DNA from: Aestuariimicrobium soli
GTDB lineage: Bacteria; Actinomycetota; Actinomycetes; Propionibacteriales; Propionibacteriaceae
Direction: 5' to 3'
DNA length: 64,000 bases
NCBI RefSeq assembly: GCF_051192575.1
Contig: NZ_JBPJSQ010000003.1
Coordinates: 1-64,000 of the forward strand
Shown here piece by piece: positions 50,759 through 59,270 of this stretch. Numbering within the stretch: position 1 is the stretch's first letter; every line of letters starts with the position of its first letter. The notes beneath the pieces were generated by a model. It had not been told where the DNA came from and did no database searches. It was given only the letters and a program-made list of their open reading frames with translations. The position numbers and the translations under genes are program-made.

Positions 50759-52078
50759 GTGTCCGTCGTCACCCCACAGCTTCACGCGCAGCACCCCCAA
50801 GACCGCCCGGTGCTCCGCCGTGCCCGGTGGGCGGTGTCGGCGGTGTTCTTCGTCAACGGCGCCTCGATGTGCATGGTGCTGCCGCGCTATCCGGAACTGG
50901 TCGACAAGCTCGAGCTGAGCAATGCCGCGTTCGGTCTGGCCATCGGGCTGGGTCCGATCGGCGGCCTGTTGGCCGGACTGACCGCCGCCTCGCTGATGAA
51001 GCGCTTCGGCACGGCACGGCTCTCGGTCGCGCTGCAGGTGATGGCCAGCCTGTTCCACCTGTCGATCTACGCGTCGGGCTCGTGGGCGTGGCTGCTGGGG
51101 TCGCTGCTGTTCGCCAGCGCCTGCGATGCCGTCACCGACATCTCGATGAACGCCCACGGCATGCGGGTCGAGCGCCGCTACCGGCGGTCCATCATGAACA
51201 GCTACCACGGCTGGTGGTCGATGGGTGCCGTGGCCGGTGGACTGTTCGGGGCCGTGGGTGCGCAGGTGGGCCTGCCGCTGCTGTGGCAGGGAGCGATCGG
51301 GTTCGTGCTGTACGCCTCGATCGCCCTGGCCGCGCTGCGCCATCACTTGCCGGGGCACGATTCGTCCGAACGTCAGGTCTCGTCGCCCAGCCCGGTCTCG
51401 GCCGGCGAGGTGCTCTCGGAGCACCACACTCCCGCTCAGGGACGAGTCGGCACGGCCGCACGGCAGGCGATGCTGACCGTCGTCGCGCTCGGTTTCGTGC
51501 TCGTGTTCACGGGGTCGATCGAGGACGCCGGCAGTTCCTGGGGCGCCCTGTTCATGAACGCCACCTTCGACGTGAGCCCGTTCGTCGCCGGGCTGCCGTT
51601 CATCGCCATGCAGGCCGCGCAGATGGCCGGACGATTCCTCGGTGACGGCATGGTCGACCGGTTCGGCGATCGGTTGACCGCCCGCATCGGGTCGTTGCTG
51701 GCCGTGCTGGGCATGTGTCTGGCGCTGCTGCTGCCGCATCCGGTGACCGCCGTCGTCGGCTTCGCGCTGGCGGGCTGGGGCATCGCCACCCTCTTCCCGG
51801 CGGCCTATCGGGCGGCCGACGAGATTCGCGGTCTGCCGCACGGGCTGGGCGTGACCGTGGTCGGATGGCTCGCCCGCCTCGGGTTCTTCCTGTCACCCCC
51901 GCTGGTGGGGTGGCTGGCCGACCAGCTCACCCTGGTGCGCGCGCTGTGGCTGGTGCCGGTCTATGCCCTGGGGATCCTGGCGCTGTCGCGCGTGCTCGAC
52001 CCGCGCAAGGACCGCCACCTGGCCGAGCAGCCCAGCGTCGAGTCCGACCCCCACCACCCTCAGCCGGAACGCGCGTGA
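50759..52078 (+). CDS. MFS transporter, YbjJ-like
   Basis: 439 residues, twelve hydrophobic segments and a hydrophilic central loop rich in Ser (HDSSERQVSSPSPVSAGEV). VFFVNGASMCMVLPRYPELV and CDAVTDISMNAHGMRVERRYRRS are in the same places as the marks of the YbjJ-like protein at 48172. The substrate is unknown. The gene is coupled to the glycosylase gene by a GTGA overlap, an unusual partner for a transporter. The start at 50756 (adjacent GTG) is equally possible. Confidence 0.78.
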   Translation: MSVVTPQLHAQHPQDRPVLRRARWAVSAVFFVNGASMCMVLPRYPELVDKLELSNAAFGLAIGLGPIGGLLAGLTAASLMKRFGTARLSVALQVMASLFHLSIYASGSWAWLLGSLLFASACDAVTDISMNAHGMRVERRYRRSIMNSYHGWWSMGAVAGGLFGAVGAQVGLPLLWQGAIGFVLYASIALAALRHHLPGHDSSERQVSSPSPVSAGEVLSEHHTPAQGRVGTAARQAMLTVVALGFVLVFTGSIEDAGSSWGALFMNATFDVSPFVAGLPFIAMQAAQMAGRFLGDGMVDRFGDRLTARIGSLLAVLGMCLALLLPHPVTAVVGFALAGWGIATLFPAAYRAADEIRGLPHGLGVTVVGWLARLGFFLSPPLVGWLADQLTLVRALWLVPVYALGILALSRVLDPRKDRHLAEQPSVESDPHHPQPERA

Positions 52079-52728
52079 CCGACCCCGCCCCCATCGATGC
52101 CCGCCTGGTCGATGCGCGCTTGGCCGATCCCGTGACCGCCGCCCGGCACGTGCTCGGCGGGGTGCTCTCGACCTTCCGCGACGGTCGGCTGGTTGCCGTG
52201 CGGATCACCGAGGTCGAGGCCTATCGCGGCTCGGACGATCCTGCCGCCCACACCTACCGAGGCGAGACGGCCCGCAACCGCACCATGTTCGGCCCCGCGG
52301 GACACCTCTACGTCTACCGTCACCTGGGCCTGCACCACTGCGTGAACCTGGTCTGCGGGCCGGCCGGAGTCGGTCACGGGCTGTTGCTGCGCGCCGGTCA
52401 GGTGGTGGCCGGCGACGACGTCGCCTGGGACCGGCGCCTCGCCACCGGCGTCTGCCGCAGCCCTCGCGACCTGGCGCGCGGACCCGCCCGCCTGACGGTG
52501 GCGCTGGCGATCGTCCATGCCGACGACGGGGTGGCATGGCACCCGGGCCCCGCCGACGACGCCCACCCGTTCGGCTGGCAGTGGCCGGCTCGCCCGGCCG
52601 ACGACCGGGCCATCGCCAGCGGTCCGAGGATCGGGGTGCCGGCGGCGGGCGCCGACCTGCCCTGGCGGTTCTGGTTGCGGGACGACGAGTGCGTCTCGGG
52701 GACGTCCGCGCAGAACCAGACCCGCTGA
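52075..52728 (+). CDS. 3-methyladenine DNA glycosylase, AAG/MPG type
   Basis: 217 residues. Removes alkylated or deaminated purines from DNA. The family marks are VRITEVEAYRGSDDPAAHTYRGETARN (catalytic Glu in the TEVEAY context), TMFGPAGHLYVYRHLGLHHCVN and a C-terminal RIGVPAAGADLPWRFW. The length fits the bacterial family. The GTG start is in GTGA overlap with the MFS stop at 52076-52078. The 161-bp gap to mutA holds no gene. Confidence 0.9.
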   Translation: MTDPAPIDARLVDARLADPVTAARHVLGGVLSTFRDGRLVAVRITEVEAYRGSDDPAAHTYRGETARNRTMFGPAGHLYVYRHLGLHHCVNLVCGPAGVGHGLLLRAGQVVAGDDVAWDRRLATGVCRSPRDLARGPARLTVALAIVHADDGVAWHPGPADDAHPFGWQWPARPADDRAIASGPRIGVPAAGADLPWRFWLRDDECVSGTSAQNQTR

Positions 52729-52889
52729 CTCGGTGCTCGTTGACCGTGGTGCCCCTCGGCTGGCGGCTCAGACCCAACGACAACGGAGTTGGCGAGCACA
52801 CCCCGCCGAGCACCAATGAACCACCCCCCCGAAATCGGTCCTGACACCGCTTCTTAGCGTGGAATCACCGTCAACGACTGGAGTGAGGG

Positions 52890-54779
52890 ATGACCACGAT
52901 CGAGGGTGCAACCGGCTTCGCAGGCGCGTTCGAGACGCCGACCGCCGACCAGTGGCACGACGCGGTGCTGAAGGTGCTCAACCGCGGTCGCCCCGAGGGC
53001 AAACAGCTCGACTGGGAGGCCGGCCATGGCCGCCTCGTCACCCACACCATCGACGGTCTGCGCATCGAGCCGCTGTTCACCCGCGGTGATCACGATCCCG
53101 ACCTGGGCTTCCCCGGTGCCGCGCCTTTCACCCGCGGCACCACCGTGCGGTCCGGTGCCATGGACGCCTGGGACATCCGGGCCCTGCACGACGACCCCGA
53201 CCCCGTCGTCACCCGTCGGGCCATCGTGGACGACCTCGAGCACGGCGTCACCTCGATCTGGCTGCGCGTCGACCCCGACGCCGTCGCCGCCGACGACGTG
53301 AAGTCGGTGCTGGCCGACGTGCTGCTCGACCTGGCCAAGCTCGACGTCTCGTCGACCACCGACCAGTACGCGGCCGCCGACGCGCTGCTGGCCGTCTTCG
53401 AGGGCTCCGACCACGACCACTCCGAGCTGTCGCTCAACCTGGGCCTCGACCCGTTGGGCCACACCGCCCTCACCGGCGAGCCCGCCGACCTGTCCCGGCT
53501 CGCCGACTACGTGCGCCGCCTCGACGGCTACGCCAAGAGCCGCGCCATCATCGTCGACGCCAACCTGTTCTCGAACCTCGGTGCCGGCGACGTGCACGAG
53601 GTGGCGTGGGCGGTCGCCAGCGCCGTCGAGTACGTGCGGGCGCTGCTGGCCGCGGGGTTGACCGCCGACCAGGCCTTCGACGCCATCACCTTCCGCGTGA
53701 CCGCCGGCACCGACCAGTTCGCCACCATCGCCCGGCTGCGCGCCCTGCGCACCGTGTGGAACCGGGTCGGCGAGGTCTTCGGGGTCTCCGAGGAACACCG
53801 CGGGGCCCGCCAGCACGCCGTCACCTCCCGCCGGCAGTTGACCCGCGACGACCCCTACGTGAACATGCTCCGCGGCACCATCCAGTGCTTCGGGGCGGCC
53901 GTCGGCGGCGCCGAGGCCATCACCGTGCTGCCCTTCGACAGCGTGCTGGGGCTGCCCACCGCGTTCTCGCGGCGCGTGGCCCGCAACACCCAGGTGGTGC
54001 TCGCCGAGGAGTCGAACATCGGCCGGGTCAACGACCCCGCCGGCGGGTCCTGGTACGTCGAGAGCCTCACCGCGCAGCTGGCCGAGGCCGCCTGGGCCGA
54101 GTTCCAGCGGGTCGAGGCCGCCGGTGGCATGGCCGCCGCGCTCGGCGACGACGTGCACACCGGGCTGGTGGCCACCACGCTGGCCGAGCTCAACGAGAAG
54201 CGCGCGAAGGCCCTGGCCACCCGCGCCCAGCCGATCACCGGCGTCTCGATGTTCCCCCAGGCCGTCGAGCCGGTCGTCGAGCGCCAGCCCCGACCCGACG
54301 CCCCGCCTTCCGGCGGGCTCGGGCTCGTCCGCGACTCGGAGGTCTTCGAGCAGCTGCGCGACCGCGCGGCAGTCTCGAAGCCCACGGTCTTCCTGGCCTG
54401 CCTGGGCAGCCGCCGCGACTTCGGCGCCCGCGAGGGCTTCACCCAGCCACTGCTGCACGTCGCCGGCATCGCCACCCCGACAGGCGAGGGCACCACGGAC
54501 GACGTGGTCGCCGCCTTCAGCGACTCCGGTGCGACGACGGCGGTGGTCTGCTCCAGCGCGAAGGTCTACGCCGAGCACGCCGTCGAGGCCGCCACCAAGC
54601 TCAAGCAGGCCGGCGCCCAGCGGGTCTTCCTGGCGGGCAACCTCAAGGAGATCGGCGACGGCGACGCCAGCGTCTTCGACGGCACGGTGGCCATGGGCAT
54701 GGACGTCGTCGCCTTCCTCACCTCAGTGCTGGATCCCACCGATCCGGCCACGCCCGACCAGACGGGAGCAGAGCAGTGA
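52890..54779 (+). CDS. mutA: methylmalonyl-CoA mutase small (beta) subunit
   Basis: 629 residues; non-catalytic partner of MutB. Marks are GRPEGKQLDWEAGHGRLVTHTIDGLRIEPLF at the start, ARNTQVVLAEESNIGRVNDPAGGSWYVE in the barrel and a C-terminal Rossmann-like domain. That domain lacks the DxHxxG cobalamin motif, as expected for the small subunit. The heterodimer interconverts succinyl-CoA and methylmalonyl-CoA, the core of propionate production or use. The ATG follows GGAGTGAGGG. The stop overlaps the mutB start (GTGA). Confidence 0.93.
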   Translation: MTTIEGATGFAGAFETPTADQWHDAVLKVLNRGRPEGKQLDWEAGHGRLVTHTIDGLRIEPLFTRGDHDPDLGFPGAAPFTRGTTVRSGAMDAWDIRALHDDPDPVVTRRAIVDDLEHGVTSIWLRVDPDAVAADDVKSVLADVLLDLAKLDVSSTTDQYAAADALLAVFEGSDHDHSELSLNLGLDPLGHTALTGEPADLSRLADYVRRLDGYAKSRAIIVDANLFSNLGAGDVHEVAWAVASAVEYVRALLAAGLTADQAFDAITFRVTAGTDQFATIARLRALRTVWNRVGEVFGVSEEHRGARQHAVTSRRQLTRDDPYVNMLRGTIQCFGAAVGGAEAITVLPFDSVLGLPTAFSRRVARNTQVVLAEESNIGRVNDPAGGSWYVESLTAQLAEAAWAEFQRVEAAGGMAAALGDDVHTGLVATTLAELNEKRAKALATRAQPITGVSMFPQAVEPVVERQPRPDAPPSGGLGLVRDSEVFEQLRDRAAVSKPTVFLACLGSRRDFGAREGFTQPLLHVAGIATPTGEGTTDDVVAAFSDSGATTAVVCSSAKVYAEHAVEAATKLKQAGAQRVFLAGNLKEIGDGDASVFDGTVAMGMDVVAFLTSVLDPTDPATPDQTGAEQ

Positions 54780-56977
54780 CCACCTCCGACCAGATTCGGT
54801 TCGACCAGGTGCCCTTCGCGGGCGGGGGACAGCCCTCGTCCGACGCCGCGAAGCGGTTCGAGGAGCTCCTGGCCGCCACCGGCAGCCACGACGCGTGGCT
54901 GACCCCCGAGCAGATCGAGGTCGCGACCCTCTACGGGCGCGAGGTGTACGCCGACATGGACCACCTCAACACCTACCCGGGGCTGCCGCCGTTCTTGCGC
55001 GGCCCCTACGCCACCATGTACACCTCGCAGCCCTGGACGATCCGGCAGTACGCCGGGTTCTCGACCGCCGAGGAGTCCAACGCCTTCTACCGCCGCAACC
55101 TGGCGGCCGGCCAGAAGGGCCTGTCGGTGGCGTTCGACCTGGCCACCCACCGCGGCTACGACTCCGACCACCCGCGCGTGGCCGGTGACGTCGGCATGGC
55201 GGGCGTGGCGATCGACTCGATCCTCGACATGCGCCAGCTGTTCGACGGCATCCCGCTCGACCAGATGTCGGTGTCGATGACCATGAACGGCGCGGTGCTG
55301 CCGGTGCTGGCCCTCTACGTGGTGGCCGCCGAGGAGCAGGGCGTGGGCCCCGACCAGTTGGCCGGAACGATTCAGAACGACATTCTGAAGGAGTTCATGG
55401 TCCGCAACACCTACATCTACCCGCCAGCCCCGTCGATGCGGATCATCTCGGACATCTTCGCGTTCACCAGCGCGAACATGCCCAAGTGGAACTCGATCTC
55501 GATCTCCGGCTACCACATGCAGGAGGCCGGGGCGACGGCCGACATCGAGATGGCCTACACGCTGGCCGACGGCGTCGACTACATCCGCGCCGGCGAGTCG
55601 GTGGGGCTGGGCGTCGACCAGTTCGCCCCCCGGTTGAGCTTCTTCTGGGCCATCGGCATGAACTTCTTCATGGAGGTCGCCAAGCTGCGCGCCGCGCGCA
55701 TGCTCTGGGCACGCCTGGTGAAGCAGTTCGGGCCGTCCAACCCCAAGTCGATGAGCCTGCGCACCCACTCCCAGACCTCGGGCTGGTCGTTGACCGCCCA
55801 GGACGTCTACAACAACGTGGTGCGCACCTGCGTCGAGGCGATGGCCGCGACCCAGGGCCACACCCAGTCGCTGCACACCAACGCGTTGGACGAGGCCATC
55901 GCCCTGCCGACCGACTTCTCGGCGCGCATCGCCCGCAACACCCAGCTGTTCCTGCAGCAGGAGTCGAACACCACCAAGGTGATCGACCCGTGGGCCGGGT
56001 CGGCGTACGTCGAGAAGCTCACCCTCGAGCTGGCCCGCAAGGCGTGGGCGCACATCGAGGAGGTCGAGGCCGCCGGTGGCATGGCCAAGGCGATCGAGGC
56101 GGGCATCCCCAAGATGCGCATCGAGGAGGCGGCAGCCCGCACCCAGGCCCGCATCGACTCCGGGCGCCAGCCCGTGATCGGGGTCAACAAGTACCGCCTC
56201 GACTCCGAGGATCCGCTGGAGGTGCTGAAGGTCGACAACGCGTCGGTGCGGGCCGCCCAGATCGCCAAGCTGGAGCGCCTGCGGGCGAACCGGGACGAGG
56301 CCGCCACCCAGGCCGCGCTGGAGCGCATCACCTGGGCCGCCGCGAACCCCGACCCCAGCGACCCCGACAGGAACCTGTTGAAGCTGTCGATCGACGCCGC
56401 CCGGGCCCAGGCCTCGGTGGGCGAGATCTCGTCGGCCATGGAGAAGGTCTTCGACCGCTACACCGCGCAGATCCGTACGATCAGTGGCGTGTACTCCAAG
56501 GAATCCTCCGACACCCCGGCGGTGCAGCGCACCCGCGAGCTGGTCGAGGAGTTCGAGGCCGAGGAGGGCCGTCGTCCGCGCATCCTGGTGGCCAAGATGG
56601 GCCAGGACGGGCACGACCGTGGCCAGAAGGTGATCGCCACGGCCTTCGCCGACCTCGGCTTCGACGTCGACGTGGGCCCGCTGTTCCAGACCCCCGAGGA
56701 GGTCGCCCGGCAGGCCGTCGAGAGTGACGTGCACGTCGTGGGTGTCTCCTCGCTGGCGGCCGGACACCTGACCCTGGTGCCGGCGCTGCGGTCGGAGCTC
56801 GACAAGCTGGGTCGCGAGGACATGATGATCGTGGTCGGTGGGGTGATTCCCGAGCAGGACTTCGCCGAACTGCGTGCCCACGGGGCCGACGACATCTTCC
56901 CGCCCGGCACGGTGATCCCCGAGTCGGCGGAGCGACTGTTGACCGAGTTGCGGGAGCGGCTCGGCAGGCTGGGCTGA
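54776..56977 (+). CDS. mutB: methylmalonyl-CoA mutase large (alpha) subunit, cobalamin-binding
   Basis: 733 residues. The TIM barrel binds methylmalonyl-CoA (YAGFSTAEESNAFYRRNLAAGQKGLSVAFDL..., RTHSQTSGWSLTAQ, ARNTQLFLQQESNTTKV). The C-terminal domain binds adenosylcobalamin base-off through DGHDRG (D611, H613, G616) and GGVIPEQD. Length and motifs are standard. The GTG start sits in overlap with the mutA stop, and meaB follows 7 bp after the stop, so the complex is made as a unit. No cobalamin riboswitch was seen before mutA. Confidence 0.95.
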   Translation: MTTSDQIRFDQVPFAGGGQPSSDAAKRFEELLAATGSHDAWLTPEQIEVATLYGREVYADMDHLNTYPGLPPFLRGPYATMYTSQPWTIRQYAGFSTAEESNAFYRRNLAAGQKGLSVAFDLATHRGYDSDHPRVAGDVGMAGVAIDSILDMRQLFDGIPLDQMSVSMTMNGAVLPVLALYVVAAEEQGVGPDQLAGTIQNDILKEFMVRNTYIYPPAPSMRIISDIFAFTSANMPKWNSISISGYHMQEAGATADIEMAYTLADGVDYIRAGESVGLGVDQFAPRLSFFWAIGMNFFMEVAKLRAARMLWARLVKQFGPSNPKSMSLRTHSQTSGWSLTAQDVYNNVVRTCVEAMAATQGHTQSLHTNALDEAIALPTDFSARIARNTQLFLQQESNTTKVIDPWAGSAYVEKLTLELARKAWAHIEEVEAAGGMAKAIEAGIPKMRIEEAAARTQARIDSGRQPVIGVNKYRLDSEDPLEVLKVDNASVRAAQIAKLERLRANRDEAATQAALERITWAAANPDPSDPDRNLLKLSIDAARAQASVGEISSAMEKVFDRYTAQIRTISGVYSKESSDTPAVQRTRELVEEFEAEEGRRPRILVAKMGQDGHDRGQKVIATAFADLGFDVDVGPLFQTPEEVARQAVESDVHVVGVSSLAAGHLTLVPALRSELDKLGREDMMIVVGGVIPEQDFAELRAHGADDIFPPGTVIPESAERLLTELRERLGRLG

Positions 56978-56984
56978 GCCGGCG

Positions 56985-58067
56985 ATGGCGCGCAGGATCG
57001 ACGTCGACGGCCTCACCGCGGGGGTGATCGCGGGGTCGCGGGCGCACCTGGCGAGGGCCATCACCCTGGTGGAGTCGACGCTGCCGGCGCACCGGGAGGC
57101 CGCCCGCGACCTGCTGGCGCGGGTGGCCGACAGCCCCCACACACGTGTCGGAGCCGCTCCCGCGGACGAGAGCGGCTCCGACACCCTTCAGTCGATCAGG
57201 GCCCAGTCGATCAGGGTCGGTGTCTCGGGGGTGCCCGGGGCAGGCAAGTCGACCTTCATCAACGCCCTGGGCCTGCGGCTGATCGACCGCGGGCACCGGG
57301 TGGCCGTGCTGGCCGTCGACCCGTCGTCGCCGACCACCGGCGGATCGGTGTTGGGCGACCGCACGCGCATGGGCGCACTGACGATGCACGAGGCGGCGTT
57401 CGTCCGCCCTTCGCCCACGGCCAACCATCTCGGCGGTGTGGCGAGGGCGACGCGCGAGGCGATGTTGCTGGTCGAGGCGGCCGGGTACGACGTGGTGATC
57501 GTCGAGACCGTCGGGGTGGGGCAGTCGGAGGTTGCGGTCGCCGACATGGTCGACACATTCCTGATGCTGGCTTTGGCCCGGTCGGGCGACCAGCTGCAGG
57601 GCATCAAGCGAGGCATCCTCGAGTTGGCCGACGTGATCGCGGTCAACAAGGCCGATGGTGACAACGCGGGCGAGGCGCGGGTGACGGCCCGCGAGCTCGC
57701 CATCGCGATGAAGCTCATCTCGGGCGACTCGCTCAAGCGGAGGGTGCCGGTGCTGACCTGTTCGGCTGTCGAGCGCGTGGGCCTTGATGAGGTGTGGGAC
57801 GAGGTGCTCGCCCATCGGGAGTGGCGGGGGGAGCAGCCGGGTGGTCTGGTGGGGTTCCGCGCCGGTCAGCAGGAGCGGTGGATGTGGTCGATGGTGGAGG
57901 CGACGTTGCTGGACTCGTTGAAGGGTGACCCGGAGGTCAGGCGGTTGGCGTCGTCGTTGAGGTCGGGGTTGGCGTCGCACCGGGTGTCGGCGTTGGAGGG
58001 GGCCGCGCAGGTGCTGGAGGCATTTGCGAGGGCCGTTCCCGAGCAGTCGTGGGCCCCCCGCGACTGA
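56985..58067 (+). CDS. meaB: MeaB-type GTPase chaperone of methylmalonyl-CoA mutase
   Basis: 360 residues. Protects and reloads the mutase with cobalamin. P-loop GVPGAGKST (82-90), the DPSSPTTGGSVLGDRTRM switch region, ETVGVGQSE and NKAD are clear. Residues 54-76, between the helical N-terminus and the GTPase domain, are an unusual insert encoded by a 40-bp hairpin (57145-57184) and a 13-bp direct duplication (57189-57216). The usual family sequence would run from the helical arm to the RxGxSGVPGAGKST motif with little between. The start is 7 bp after mutB. The stop lies 1 bp from the opposing mrpG stop. Confidence 0.92.
   Translation: MARRIDVDGLTAGVIAGSRAHLARAITLVESTLPAHREAARDLLARVADSPHTRVGAAPADESGSDTLQSIRAQSIRVGVSGVPGAGKSTFINALGLRLIDRGHRVAVLAVDPSSPTTGGSVLGDRTRMGALTMHEAAFVRPSPTANHLGGVARATREAMLLVEAAGYDVVIVETVGVGQSEVAVADMVDTFLMLALARSGDQLQGIKRGILELADVIAVNKADGDNAGEARVTARELAIAMKLISGDSLKRRVPVLTCSAVERVGLDEVWDEVLAHREWRGEQPGGLVGFRAGQQERWMWSMVEATLLDSLKGDPEVRRLASSLRSGLASHRVSALEGAAQVLEAFARAVPEQSWAPRD
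57145..57184. repeat. palindrome inside meaB
   Basis: Perfect 15-bp inverted arms at 57145-57159 and 57170-57184 with a 10-nt loop containing CGGACGA. It is read through in frame and encodes part of an insert in the protein. Confidence 0.8.
57189..57216 (+). repeat. 13-bp direct duplication inside meaB
   Basis: CAGTCGATCAGGG at 57189-57201 and 57204-57216 (15-bp period), encoding a doubled QSIR. It adjoins the palindrome at 57145-57184. Confidence 0.75.
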
Positions 58068-58068
58068 C

Positions 58069-58407
58069 TCAGGTCTCGTCGGTGATGATCAGCGATTGCT
58101 CGTGTTGTTTGGTGCGGTAGGCACTTCGTCCCATCACCTGGGTGGCGACGGGTGCGGTCACCAGCTGCAGCATTGCGGTGAGGGCGAGCATGAGGGTGGC
58201 CGAGGTGGTGCGCAGAATCAGGGCCAGTCCGATGCACAGCAGCACCAATCCCAGCGTCTGCGGTTTCGACGCGGCGTGCATGCGGTTGAGCACGTCGGGC
58301 AGGCGCACCAGCCCGATGGCGGCCACCAGGCACAGCAGGGCGCCAAGCACGATCAGCACGGCCCCGCCGATGTCGGCGGCACCCGACCAAGCGTTCAGTG
58401 TGATCAT
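58069..58407 (-). CDS. mrpG: Mrp Na+/H+ antiporter subunit G
   Basis: 112 residues, three membrane helices; GAVLIVLGALLCLVAAIGLVRLPDVLNRMHAASKPQTLGL contains the RxPDxxxRxHAATK-like signature of MnhG/MrpG. Last gene of the mrpACDEFG operon. The start overlaps the mrpF stop (ATGA). Confidence 0.9.
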   Translation of the reverse strand: MITLNAWSGAADIGGAVLIVLGALLCLVAAIGLVRLPDVLNRMHAASKPQTLGLVLLCIGLALILRTTSATLMLALTAMLQLVTAPVATQVMGRSAYRTKQHEQSLIITDET

Positions 58408-58715
58408 CGGATGCCCCGTTCCCGGCTGATCTCGGCGTCGGGTGAGGAGTCGAAGACCTCTTGCCGACCGGCGACGAACCGGGCCATCGAGACGGTGCCC
58501 GAGAAGGCCACGAGGGCCAGCACCAGAATGACCGGGATCGTGTAGGGGTGGCGGTTCACGGCGGCCTCGATGACCAGGCCGCCGACCACCGTGGCGATCA
58601 GCACGTCGGTCGCCACCACCCGGTTCGCGGCCCCGGGGCCACGGACGATCCTGACCACGGTCAGCACCGCGGCCACGGTGAACATCACCCCGGCGATCCA
58701 CAACAGCACGGTCAT
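58404..58715 (-). CDS. mrpF: Mrp Na+/H+ antiporter subunit F
   Basis: 103 residues, three helices; VVRIVRGPGAANRVVATDVLIATVVGG is the MnhF signature (RxxxGPxxxDRVVAxD). The C-terminus is charged. Coupled by ATGA to mrpE before and mrpG after. Confidence 0.9.
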   Translation of the reverse strand: MTVLLWIAGVMFTVAAVLTVVRIVRGPGAANRVVATDVLIATVVGGLVIEAAVNRHPYTIPVILVLALVAFSGTVSMARFVAGRQEVFDSSPDAEISRERGIR

Positions 58716-59257
58716 GGGGCCCGCCCTTCCTCGGCCAACGCCCGTCGTTCCTCGTTCGACCCGAAAGCCCGGATCACCCGCGCCTCAGTCAGCTGCACGC
58801 CCAGTCTGGCCTTCTCGATGGCCGCCGGTGAGGAGGCATCGAAGACGTGCACCAGCAGGCCGTGGTCGTCGGAGTCGATCACGATCGAGCCGGGCACCAG
58901 CGTGGTCAACTCCGCGGTGATCGAACTGACGAACTGGCTCGAGGTGCGCAGGGGCACCCGGATCATGGCGTTGCGGGTGGGCCGCCGGAACGCCAGCACC
59001 TTCACCGCCACCGACACCGAGGCGGTCAGCAATCCCTGCACCGTGTGGGCCGCCAGGATCAGGAATGAGATCGGCCGGAAGTGCTCCAGCTCCTCCACCT
59101 CGGGCAGGGGAAAGGTGAGCTGCACGACCAACGCGGCCAGCAACCCGAACACCGCGGTGCCGAGGTTGATGCTGCCCCACAGCATGATCCAGACGGCCGT
59201 GAGGCCCAGCGTGGTCGACACATTCACTCGCCGCCGCAGCGGCATGCGTTCCATCAT
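58712..59257 (-). CDS. mrpE: Mrp Na+/H+ antiporter subunit E
   Basis: 181 residues with about three N-terminal helices and a cytoplasmic tail. VWIMLWGSINLGTAVFGLLAALVV near the start, IRVPLRTSSQFVSSITAELTTLVPGSIVIDSD in the middle and LLVHVFD fit MnhE. The ATG at 59257 is followed by another ATG; which is used is unclear. 13 bp after mrpD. Confidence 0.88.
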   Translation of the reverse strand: MMERMPLRRRVNVSTTLGLTAVWIMLWGSINLGTAVFGLLAALVVQLTFPLPEVEELEHFRPISFLILAAHTVQGLLTASVSVAVKVLAFRRPTRNAMIRVPLRTSSQFVSSITAELTTLVPGSIVIDSDDHGLLVHVFDASSPAAIEKARLGVQLTEARVIRAFGSNEERRALAEEGRAP

Positions 59258-59270
59258 CGTGCGCCCCCGG

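Noticed and set aside
52729..52889. Cobalamin riboswitch before mutA
   Set aside because: I looked for the conserved B12-box pattern and a large folded leader; the gap is only 161 bp and shows neither.
53606..54775. Extension of mutB upstream inside mutA
   Set aside because: The in-frame sequence is an Arg/Ala-rich shadow of mutA. The GTG at 54776 overlaps the mutA stop and gives the standard MutB N-terminus.
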